Shown here piece after piece: positions 9,144 to 16,974 of a DNA stretch of 64,000 bases. Location: NCBI GenBank assembly GCA_030425195.1, contig JAUIAV010000020.1, positions 1 through 64,000 of the forward strand. The letters are read 5' to 3'. Every line of letters starts with the position of its first letter. The first letter of the stretch is position 1. The translations under genes and the position numbers were made by a program. The notes under the pieces are model-generated. The model searched no databases and was not told the DNA's origin. It worked only from the letters and a program-made list of their open reading frames with translations. The DNA is from Gammaproteobacteria bacterium. Its GTDB lineage: Bacteria > Pseudomonadota > Gammaproteobacteria > Pseudomonadales > Azotimanducaceae.

Positions 9144-10057
9144 CGTTTCCGTTTTCTCTGGTGCTTCTGAATCGCTGTGTCCGGCGCGCCCAGCAGGCGC
9201 GACTCGAGCCGGCTGAATACCGACTGGAGGTAGGTGGAGAGCGACCGTATGCGCGGCGCGCCGCGCAGGTCCGGATGGAACAGCAGCCAGATCGGCTGCG
9301 CTTCCAGCGCTTCCAGCTCGCCCAGCCGCACGAGACGGTGGTCCGCATCTCCCACCGCGCAGGGAAGCAGCGTGATCCCCATGCCTGCGGCAACGGCCGC
9401 CTGCTGGAGCAGTACGCTGTTGCAGCGCACGCCGGCCGGTACCCGGGCGAAGTGCCGGCTCTTGAACCCCGGGGCTCTGATGGTCTCCAGACCGGATTCT
9501 ATCCAGGCCGCGGTTTCCGGGGATCCGAACGGATCATGCTCCGCCAGATAGCTGCGTGCACCGTACACACCCAGGCGGGATTCCCCGAGCTGGCGTGCGA
9601 TCAGCGATTCAGGCGGCTGATCGGTCACCCGGATGGCCATGTCCGCTTCCCCCCGATCCAGGTCCAGTTCCCGGTAGTTCGGAATGAACTCGAGACGGAC
9701 TGCCGGATGCTCTGCGGCAAACGCGCTGAGCTCAGGGATCAGCACGATGGCCAGCACGTCCGGGAGCGTCAGCCGGATGGTCCCGGCAATCTCGTCTCCC
9801 CGGCCGACGAGGGCGGCTTCCAGATCGCCCAGGTCCGCCGCCACCGGTGCGAGCCTGGCGTACAGCTCGCTGCCGTCGCCGGTGAGCTCGAGCCCGGCAT
9901 GGCTGCGCACGAACAGCTTCACGCCCAGGCGGTTTTCGAGCCCATCCAGACGCCGGGTGACCGTGGAGGCGTTGACGCCCAGACGATCGGCGCTGGCCCG
10001 GACGGATCCGGATTGCACCAGGGTCACGAAAAAGCGATAGTCGTCCCAGTTAGCCAC
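9140..10057 (-). CDS. LysR-family transcriptional regulator
   Basis: NWDDYRFFVTLVQSGSVRASADRLGVNASTVTRRLDGLENRLGVKLFVRSHAGLELT HTH; GTG start at 10057 preferred over the upstream TTG. Confidence 0.88.
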   Translation of the reverse strand: MANWDDYRFFVTLVQSGSVRASADRLGVNASTVTRRLDGLENRLGVKLFVRSHAGLELTGDGSELYARLAPVAADLGDLEAALVGRGDEIAGTIRLTLPDVLAIVLIPELSAFAAEHPAVRLEFIPNYRELDLDRGEADMAIRVTDQPPESLIARQLGESRLGVYGARSYLAEHDPFGSPETAAWIESGLETIRAPGFKSRHFARVPAGVRCNSVLLQQAAVAAGMGITLLPCAVGDADHRLVRLGELEALEAQPIWLLFHPDLRGAPRIRSLSTYLQSVFSRLESRLLGAPDTAIQKHQRKRKR

Positions 10058-10092
10058 TGCGCGCAACACTCCTGAGGATTCGGGGCAAATGC

Positions 10093-10156
10093 GTTGCAAT
10101 TATGCAACACATCGTTGCGTTACCATAGGTTGCATTTCATGTTACCTAAAGTAACA
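10093..10156. promoter_or_regulatory. Two palindromes in the LysR/ECH divergent intergenic region (candidate LysR operators)
   Basis: GTTGCA-atta-TGCAAC (10093-10108) and TGTTAC-ctaaa-GTAACA (10140-10156), just upstream of the LysR start. Confidence 0.5.
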
Positions 10157-10173
10157 TTGCCCACAGATTTGCT

Positions 10174-10222
10174 GAGGGATGCCCGAAACCTCCCTCCCCT
10201 CCCCTCCCTTCGGGCATCCCTC
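10174..10222. repeat. 14-bp inverted repeat with a C-rich/G-quadruplex-capable loop
   Basis: GAGGGATGCCCGAA (10174-10187) / TTCGGGCATCCCTC (10209-10222); loop ACCTCCCTCCCCTCCCCTCCC, whose complement is GGGAGGGGAGGGGAGGGAGG. Confidence 0.85.
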
Positions 10223-10257
10223 CAATCTACCCCTCCCTAGTACCAAGCGTACAAGTA

Positions 10258-10308
10258 GGCGGGGTTAGCGATTACCCTATCGCTAACCCCGCCACATTTT
10301 CTTTTCCC
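10258..10308 (+). terminator. Perfect 15-bp hairpin followed by a T-rich stretch, immediately upstream of the ECH start codon
   Basis: GGCGGGGTTAGCGAT-taccct-ATCGCTAACCCCGCC (10258-10293), then ACATTTTCTTTTCCC; the ECH ATG is at 10312. Confidence 0.7.
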
Positions 10309-10311
10309 GAC

Positions 10312-11100
10312 ATGACATACGAGCATCTTCAGATCGATCGTGATGGACCGGTCGCCACCGTCACCTTCAACCGACCCGGACGCGCCAACGCGCTGAACTT
10401 CGACCTGCTGGCTGAGATCGAGGCGGCGGCACTGGAGTTCCGCGAAGACGCGGACACCCGGGCGGTGATCTTCACCGGGGCGGGCAGGCACTTCTCCTCC
10501 GGTGCCGATCTGACGGACCCGGGCACGGCTTACCGGGGGCCGCTGGTTCTCCGCCGCCGCCGATCCAGGATCGGTGAGCGGGCTATCCGGGCGCTGTACG
10601 GCATCGATCAGATCACCATCGCGGCCTGGAACGGCGCCGCCATGGGCGGAGGCGCCTGTATCACCACGGCGCTGGATTTCCGCATCGGTGCGAACGGCTG
10701 CTTCATGCAGTATCCCGAGGTGGACATCGGCATGAACCTGATGTGGAAGAGCCTGCCGCTGCTGACGCATCTGGTCGGGCCGGCCAGAGCCAAGCGGCTG
10801 GTGGCCGGCGGCGAGCGGATAGCGGCCCAAACCCTGCTCGACTGGGGCGTGCTGGACGATCTGGTCGATCCGGAGGCACTGCCGGGGCGGGCTCAGGAAA
10901 TGGCCAGGCAGTACGCGGCGAAGCCGCCCATCGCGGTGCAGATGATCAAGCAGAGCGTCAACCGCATCGTCTCGGCACTGGATGAGAGCATCATGCACAT
11001 GGATGTGGATCAGAACCTGCTCGCGGGCGGCAGCGAAGACCGGTCACTGGCAGCGGACGCCTATCTCAATCGGACCCAGGCCAACTTCACCGGAAACTGA
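10312..11100 (+). CDS. Enoyl-CoA hydratase/isomerase family protein
   Basis: MTYEHLQIDRDGPVATVTFNRPGRANALNFDLLAEIE; FTGAGRHFSSGADL; AAWNGAAMGGGACITTALDFRIG. Confidence 0.92.
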   Translation: MTYEHLQIDRDGPVATVTFNRPGRANALNFDLLAEIEAAALEFREDADTRAVIFTGAGRHFSSGADLTDPGTAYRGPLVLRRRRSRIGERAIRALYGIDQITIAAWNGAAMGGGACITTALDFRIGANGCFMQYPEVDIGMNLMWKSLPLLTHLVGPARAKRLVAGGERIAAQTLLDWGVLDDLVDPEALPGRAQEMARQYAAKPPIAVQMIKQSVNRIVSALDESIMHMDVDQNLLAGGSEDRSLAADAYLNRTQANFTGN

Positions 11101-11185
11101 CCACCGGCTAACTAGTCAAATTTTTTGCATTCCCGGCCGACGGGAGCGTACTATGCACCTATCGCTTCGATTGGGGGATTGAACG

Positions 11186-11758
11186 ATGGACCTTCTGGGA
11201 TATGCGGCCCTTGGCGGGCTTGAGCGGCTTACCATCGTCGCGGGTGCCGTCATCATCGGCTACTGGGGCTACCGCCTCTACACCGCGGAAAAAAGCGCCG
11301 GGCTGGTCTTCATGGGGCTGGCCGTGCTCGTCCTCGTGGGTGCTCTGGCCACCGGTGGCAGCTACGTGCGCAGCCTCGGCGAAGGCTATCAGCTGGCCAG
11401 CCTGCCGGCGGAATCCGGCGAAGCACCGCCACCGGCGGCATCGGAGTCCCCGTTCGTCGACAGTTCCCACCCGTCCGCACCCGAGAGCGGGGCAGTCTCC
11501 GGCGAGCCAGACGTCGCTGCCAGCGCGCCAGCCCCCGCAGAGGTTCCTGTTCCAGAAACCAGCGCGGTCACGGCGCCGGAACCCGCCGTCGAGATCGAGA
11601 TGGAGACACCGGCACCCGAGGCCCCAGCGGCGGAGCCGGTCCCGGCCCAGCCCCAGGTTTCTCCCGTCCGCATTGCGACGGGTCAGGAGCTGGGTGGTCG
11701 AATCGTCTCCGTGAAGTCCGAGAACGTGTCTCTGGAGTGGTCCTCGGACTCTGAATGA
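11186..11758 (+). CDS. Small membrane protein with Pro/Ala/Glu-rich disordered tail
   Basis: Two hydrophobic N-terminal segments, then a low-complexity A/P/E-rich region; start ATG at 11186. Confidence 0.6.
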   Translation: MDLLGYAALGGLERLTIVAGAVIIGYWGYRLYTAEKSAGLVFMGLAVLVLVGALATGGSYVRSLGEGYQLASLPAESGEAPPPAASESPFVDSSHPSAPESGAVSGEPDVAASAPAPAEVPVPETSAVTAPEPAVEIEMETPAPEAPAAEPVPAQPQVSPVRIATGQELGGRIVSVKSENVSLEWSSDSE

Positions 11759-11767
11759 GGGCCTGAT

Positions 11768-12598
11768 TCAGCCGGGTATCCCGGCACCGGAGCGGCGGGC
11801 ACTCAGACGGACGCGACCGGAGACCTCCGTGACCTCAGGCAGATCCGTGAGGCGGCAGGTCTGCCCGGTACGGCATTCACCGGTCCGGACATCGAAGGCA
11901 TAACCGTGCCACGGACAGGTGACCACACCCTCCTCGAGGGTCCCCGCGTTCAACGGACCCAGCTGGTGCGGACAGAGCGCCGGGTAGGCCACCAGCTTTC
12001 CGCCGCTTTCGTTCACCACCACCGGCCGGCCGTCCAGCTCCACCTTCAGAGGCAGTGACAGATCCGTCCGGTCCCCGAGATCGAGCACCGCTTCCGCCCC
12101 GGTTCGCACCATCCGCCGATCCAGCTGCTGCTGGCGTTCCACCATCATGGCCACGTCCTCGTCATAGAGACGGCTGTACAGTGACGCGTAGGCACGCCCG
12201 ACTTTCTCCCGATCCCCGGCAGCCACGCCGGGAACGAAGAAGTCCACGACGATGTCCACCCGGGCCGGCTCGATCGGGAACGCGTGCGTCCAGATCTCCG
12301 CACCCCGGTTGCGACCCTCCAGCGTCCGCGTGATCCAGCGTCGGCAGGCCCGGTCCAGGCGGAGCTCGATCACGTTTTTGTCACCGCTGCCGCTGACCGT
12401 TCGTGCCCGCCAGCCCCAGGGTCCCGCATCCAAGCATTCGATGCTCCGGAAACTGGTGGCATGAACGTGCGGCAGGTGTTCCCAGTCGAGCGCGTTCTCG
12501 TACATCCGGACCAGGCTGACGGGAAGCACCCGCCGGTAGGTCCCCACATGGGGAAGCTCCGAGGCCGGAAAGGGCGGGTAGGTTTCGTGGTCAGGCAT
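11768..12598 (-). CDS. Rieske-type non-heme iron oxygenase with inverted domain order
   Basis: N-terminal ENALDWEHLPHVHATSF (NxxDxxHxxxxH iron-site motif) and YDEDVAMMVERQQ; C-terminal Rieske motif CPHQLGPLNAG...CPWHGYAFD. Confidence 0.87.
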   Translation of the reverse strand: MPDHETYPPFPASELPHVGTYRRVLPVSLVRMYENALDWEHLPHVHATSFRSIECLDAGPWGWRARTVSGSGDKNVIELRLDRACRRWITRTLEGRNRGAEIWTHAFPIEPARVDIVVDFFVPGVAAGDREKVGRAYASLYSRLYDEDVAMMVERQQQLDRRMVRTGAEAVLDLGDRTDLSLPLKVELDGRPVVVNESGGKLVAYPALCPHQLGPLNAGTLEEGVVTCPWHGYAFDVRTGECRTGQTCRLTDLPEVTEVSGRVRLSARRSGAGIPG

Positions 12599-12845
12599 GT
12601 GACGGATCCGCGATGGCCGAGCAGGGGATGAAACAACGGATCGAACCGGAGTTCATTGCGCAGTGCACGATTGACAGCCGCCAAGTGCTGTAGTGATATC
12701 AGTGGCGGGGAGGAAAGGGAGCACCGCGCTACCTTTTCGAGGGACGGCCGAGCAGATCTGACGCGATCTCTAGAAGATCCATCGGAAGACCTGCTTGGCC
12801 GTTTTCGTTACTGGCCCCCGGAAACCGCATTCAGGGAGAACGATC

Positions 12846-14093
12846 ATGGCTGAAGCCATTGCTGAGAAACCCGATCTGCTGACTGCGGATCCTTATCAGG
12901 TGCCGCTGGAATCCATCGACGTGAGTCAGCCGGCGCTGTTCGAGCAGAACAGGTTCTGGCCGTACTTCGAGCGTCTGAGAAAGGAAGATCCGGTGCACTA
13001 CTGTCCGGAGAGCCAGTTCGGCCCCTACTGGTCCGTCACCCGGTTCGACGACATCGTGTTCGTCGAGAAGAATCACGAACTCTTTTCCTCAGCACCCGGT
13101 ATCGTCCTCGCAGACCGCCCCGAGGATTTCCAGACCGTCAACTTCATCGGCATGGATCCGCCTCAACATGATGATCAACGCAAAGCCGTTCAGGGCGTGG
13201 TTGCGCCCCGGAACCTGGCCGAAATGGAGGGCCTCATCCGGCAGCGTGCGGGCGCCATCCTCGACAGCCTGCCTGTCGGCGAGACCTTCAACTGGGTGGA
13301 TCTGGTTTCCATCGAGCTGACCACCCAGATGCTGGCCACCATCTTCGACTTTCCCTTCGACGACCGGCGCAAACTGACCTACTGGTCGGACATGGCCACT
13401 TCCGGCGAGCTGGCCGGCGGCCCCACGCCGGAGCCCGTCCGCCGTGCCGCGCTGCTGGAATGCCTGGAAGTGTTCACGAAGCTGAAGGAAGAGCGCGTCG
13501 GACACGAAGGCTTTGATCTGGTGACCATGCTGGCCAACGACGCATCGACCAGAAACATGACGCCCATGGAGTACCTGGGCAATCTGATCCTGCTGATCGT
13601 GGGCGGCAATGACACCACGCGCAACTCCATCACCGGCGGGGTACTGGCCCTGAACGAAAACCCGCAGGAATACGAAAAGCTGCTCGCCAATCCGGATCTG
13701 ATTCCGAACATGGTCTCCGAGATCATCCGCTGGCAGACACCGCTCGCCTACATGCGGCGTACGGCCACTCAGGACGTGGAGCTCGGCGGCAAGACGATCA
13801 GAAAGGGGGACAAGGTGGTGATGTGGTATGTCTCCGGCAACCGGGACGAGACCGCCATCGAGAATCCCGACGCGTTCATAATCGACAGGAAGAACGCCCG
13901 GCATCACGTGTCCTTCGGCTTCGGCATCCACCGATGCATGGGCAACCGCCTGGCCGAGATGCAGCTTCGCATCATCTGGGAGGAAATCCTGAAACGGTTC
14001 AGGAAGGTCGAGGTCGTGGGCGAGCCCGTCCGCGTGCAGTCGAGCTTCGTGAAAGGCTATTCAGAGCTGCCGGTGCGTCTGCACCCGGTCTGA
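12846..14093 (+). CDS. Cytochrome P450, CYP153-like
   Basis: I-helix VGGNDTTRNSI; heme-binding SFGFGIHRCMGNRLAEMQLRIIWEEILKRF; N-terminal DPYQVPLESIDVSQPALFEQNRFWPYFERLRKEDPVHY, as in CYP153 alkane hydroxylases. Confidence 0.92.
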   Translation: MAEAIAEKPDLLTADPYQVPLESIDVSQPALFEQNRFWPYFERLRKEDPVHYCPESQFGPYWSVTRFDDIVFVEKNHELFSSAPGIVLADRPEDFQTVNFIGMDPPQHDDQRKAVQGVVAPRNLAEMEGLIRQRAGAILDSLPVGETFNWVDLVSIELTTQMLATIFDFPFDDRRKLTYWSDMATSGELAGGPTPEPVRRAALLECLEVFTKLKEERVGHEGFDLVTMLANDASTRNMTPMEYLGNLILLIVGGNDTTRNSITGGVLALNENPQEYEKLLANPDLIPNMVSEIIRWQTPLAYMRRTATQDVELGGKTIRKGDKVVMWYVSGNRDETAIENPDAFIIDRKNARHHVSFGFGIHRCMGNRLAEMQLRIIWEEILKRFRKVEVVGEPVRVQSSFVKGYSELPVRLHPV

Positions 14094-14097
14094 GTCT

Positions 14098-15600
14098 TCA
14101 GACTGCGGGCGCCTGCTGGTGCAGCGCGCCTTGCGACGCCTGCTGCTCCATCGGTTCGAGAATCTGGTCCAGCGTCCTGCTGATCAGCGTGCAGTTCCGG
14201 ATCATCTCGATCTTCGGCCAGGTGGCTGCTTCGCCTTCCGAGATGAGATAGCGGGTTTCGGCTTCCGACAGCACCGAGAGCAGCTTGCTCGGATTCCAGA
14301 ATTTGCGGCGCGGCAGGATGTTGATGTCCGCGGTGTAGTCCTGCGTGGCCAGCCCGTACATCATCCGCGTCATCACGTTCAGCGGATAGACGTTACCGAC
14401 GAAACTCATCGCCATCGGATAGGTGGCTTTGTAGAACTCCTTCACCGCACTCTGATAGATGGCCATGGATCGGGTGATCAGATTGTCGTTCTGATGGTGG
14501 TCCCTAAGTGCCCATAGCACCATGGGGTTGGTCTGACTGCTGATGAAATGATTGACCCCGTACAATCTGGTGAGACGCAGCACGGGCATGTCATCGGTCA
14601 TGGATCCGTCTACCCACTTCCGGGTGGCGACATACGGCTGTCTCTGCCCCAGGCGGTTTTTCGCAGCGAGTGTGACAGCCGGAAAGATCCCCGGGATCGC
14701 GCAGGATGCCAGGACCGCTTCTCTGATGTAGACATTCGGAGAGGTGATCGCGTTGAGCAGCCGGGAACGCTGGTGAAACTCCCGCGGCGACACTGAAATG
14801 TTGATCTTCCGGCCGGTAGCCTCGAACGCTTCCTCGAAAGTCATGTCGGGGATCAGCCCGGCAACAACGTCGCGCACGTGATCGATGCTCATTCGCGAGC
14901 CGATGGAAGCCTGACGGGAGCTTTCCGAAAAGGCGTCGAAGACGTCCACCAGCGCTTTCGGGTCGAACAGACGGGAAAGTTCGTCATTGCTGTGGGTGCC
15001 GACGAACGCAGCGATCATGGATCCGGCGCTGGCGCCGGAAATCACGTCCGGCAGCAGTCCCTGCTCGCTGAGGGCTTTGACCACGCCCAGGTGGAAGGGT
15101 CCGAGCGCGCCTGCACCGGACAGCATGAGCGCAGAGCGACCGAAGCAGTGACTCGCGCGGCGGAAGAACTCCAGTTTCTCCGTAGAAGACACCTCCGTCT
15201 CAGGCGCATCCGCAACCTGTTTCAGTGCATCTGACAGCGCGTTGATGTAATCGGTGATGAGGTCCTTGGTGCCGAAACGGGACCGGTTGTAGAGCGCCGG
15301 ATTGCCCATGCCGCCCATGTTTCCGTGAATGCCCTCGTTCAGGTAAAAAAGCAGCCGGTGGGCGTCACCCGTTGCCCGGATGCCGTTCACCTCGTCGAGC
15401 CGGCGGCGGATCACGTCATAGTCGTAAAGGGTGCTCTTGTCCGTCTTCCGCCATTTGGCGCCCCCCATCCGCTCATCCTGGGCCATCGCCGCCTTCTTCC
15501 ACTCATCGTAGCTGTTGGCGTTGATCAGCCGGAATGAAGCGGTCGAGCGGGTGGCGGGCGTTGCGCCTTCGATGGTTTCTTTCGGTGACGGGGCGTTCAT
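14098..15600 (-). CDS. Patatin-like phospholipase with N-terminal DUF3336
   Basis: LSGAGALGPFHLGVVKAL oxyanion region, GASAGS nucleophile motif, KWVDGSMTDDMPVLRL catalytic Asp region; DUF3336-like N-terminus. Confidence 0.88.
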   Translation of the reverse strand: MNAPSPKETIEGATPATRSTASFRLINANSYDEWKKAAMAQDERMGGAKWRKTDKSTLYDYDVIRRRLDEVNGIRATGDAHRLLFYLNEGIHGNMGGMGNPALYNRSRFGTKDLITDYINALSDALKQVADAPETEVSSTEKLEFFRRASHCFGRSALMLSGAGALGPFHLGVVKALSEQGLLPDVISGASAGSMIAAFVGTHSNDELSRLFDPKALVDVFDAFSESSRQASIGSRMSIDHVRDVVAGLIPDMTFEEAFEATGRKINISVSPREFHQRSRLLNAITSPNVYIREAVLASCAIPGIFPAVTLAAKNRLGQRQPYVATRKWVDGSMTDDMPVLRLTRLYGVNHFISSQTNPMVLWALRDHHQNDNLITRSMAIYQSAVKEFYKATYPMAMSFVGNVYPLNVMTRMMYGLATQDYTADINILPRRKFWNPSKLLSVLSEAETRYLISEGEAATWPKIEMIRNCTLISRTLDQILEPMEQQASQGALHQQAPAV

Positions 15601-15729
15601 GGGCGTCTCGGCGGAATATGCAGCTGTTTTCACTGTCTTGATAGCACGACACCCCCCGCCACCGCCACCGTGGTTGCCACGGACTTGACCTGCGATTGTT
15701 CGATCTGTAGATTTCATCCAATCTTTCCA

Positions 15730-15758
15730 CTGTCAAGTTTAGAACTGTCAAGTATAGA
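15730..15758. repeat. Tandem direct repeat CTGTCAAGT(T/A)TAGA x2 (15-bp period), candidate operator/promoter
   Basis: CTGTCAAGTTTAGA at 15730-15743 and CTGTCAAGTATAGA at 15745-15758, between divergent patatin and DUF4188 genes; the reverse complement contains two TTGACA hexamers. Confidence 0.6.
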
Positions 15759-15771
15759 GAGGAACGGGCAG

Positions 15772-16281
15772 ATGACGGACTACATGACCCCGGATCGGAT
15801 CATCGAGGATCGGGTAACCGCCCGGGTGGATCGGGACGGATTCGTCGTCTTCCTGATCGGCATGCGCGTCAACCGGCCGCTGAAGGTACACCGGTGGCTG
15901 CCGGTGGCCCGGGCCATGGGCCGGATGATCGAAGAGCTGTCCGCAGCACCCGATATGGGGCTGAGACATGTGGAAAGCTGGTTCGGCCGCACCAGCATCA
16001 TGGTGCAGTACTGGGACTCGTTCGAAGCGCTCGAAGAATACGCCACCAGCAAGTCCGCACAACACGTGCCTGCCTGGGGCGAATTCAACCGGCTGGTGGG
16101 TTCGAACGGCGATGTGGGGATCTGGCACGAGACCTACGCGGTGCAACCCGGCAGCTTCGAGTGCGTCTACAACAACATGCCCCGCTTCGGCCTCTCACGC
16201 GCTTTCCAGACGATTCCCGCGGTGGGTGCCCATGCACGTGCCGCCTCGAGGATGAAGGAGCCGTCGAGGGAGGCCGCCTGA
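15772..16281 (+). CDS. DUF4188-family protein
   Basis: RVNRPLKVHRWLPVARAMGRMIEEL...HVESWFGRTSIMVQYWDSFEALEEYA; ATG at 15772. Confidence 0.82.
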   Translation: MTDYMTPDRIIEDRVTARVDRDGFVVFLIGMRVNRPLKVHRWLPVARAMGRMIEELSAAPDMGLRHVESWFGRTSIMVQYWDSFEALEEYATSKSAQHVPAWGEFNRLVGSNGDVGIWHETYAVQPGSFECVYNNMPRFGLSRAFQTIPAVGAHARAASRMKEPSREAA

Positions 16282-16953
16282 TCAGTTCGAGACAGTCGTC
16301 CGGAGCATCCGGCTCATCCGGGCTCCGATCTCGCTGACGTTCCGTTCCACGAACGCATCCACACCTTCGTCCATGGCGAATCCATCGAACTGACCCTCGA
16401 GCAGCAGCATGGCGAACCCGTGAATCTGGCTCCAGGCGACGATGACGTCATCCTGCAGGCCCCGTTCCCGGATACGCTCATCCAGGGTTTCGGCGGTCAC
16501 CTCCAGGTCTCCCCGCTGTGCGGTGACACTGCTTGTCATGGCGGCATAGGTTCGTGCAGCTGCTTCACTGAGCGCTTCGTTTTCAGGACCTACCCGGTCC
16601 CAGCGGAACATGAGCCTGAAATGATCGGGCCAGCGGCGCGCGAAATTCACGTAGGCACGGAAGACGCCGGTGAAGCGGGTTTCAGGGTCCTGGGCCGCAC
16701 TGCCGCGGCGTTCCGCATCCAGCGTAGCGGTCAGCCGGTCGAAGCTGCGCGCGGCAACTTCTGCGAGCAGATCCGCGATGTCGGCGAAGTGGTGTTTGGG
16801 CGCCGCGTGGGAAACGCCCGCGCGGCGGGCGCAGGCCCGCAGGGTCAGGCCGGCTACGCCCTCTTCCTCCAGAAGGGACTCGGCGGCCTGCAGGAGCGCT
16901 TCCCGGAGATCGCCATGGTGGTAGCCTGAACGGGACCCGCTTCCAGACACCAT
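16282..16953 (-). CDS. TetR/AcrR-family transcriptional regulator
   Basis: YHHGDLREALLQAAESLLEEEGVAGLTLRACARRAGVSHAAPKHHFADIADLLAEVA HTH. Confidence 0.9.
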   Translation of the reverse strand: MVSGSGSRSGYHHGDLREALLQAAESLLEEEGVAGLTLRACARRAGVSHAAPKHHFADIADLLAEVAARSFDRLTATLDAERRGSAAQDPETRFTGVFRAYVNFARRWPDHFRLMFRWDRVGPENEALSEAAARTYAAMTSSVTAQRGDLEVTAETLDERIRERGLQDDVIVAWSQIHGFAMLLLEGQFDGFAMDEGVDAFVERNVSEIGARMSRMLRTTVSN

Positions 16954-16974
16954 GTCGAATTCCAGCGGGGACCT

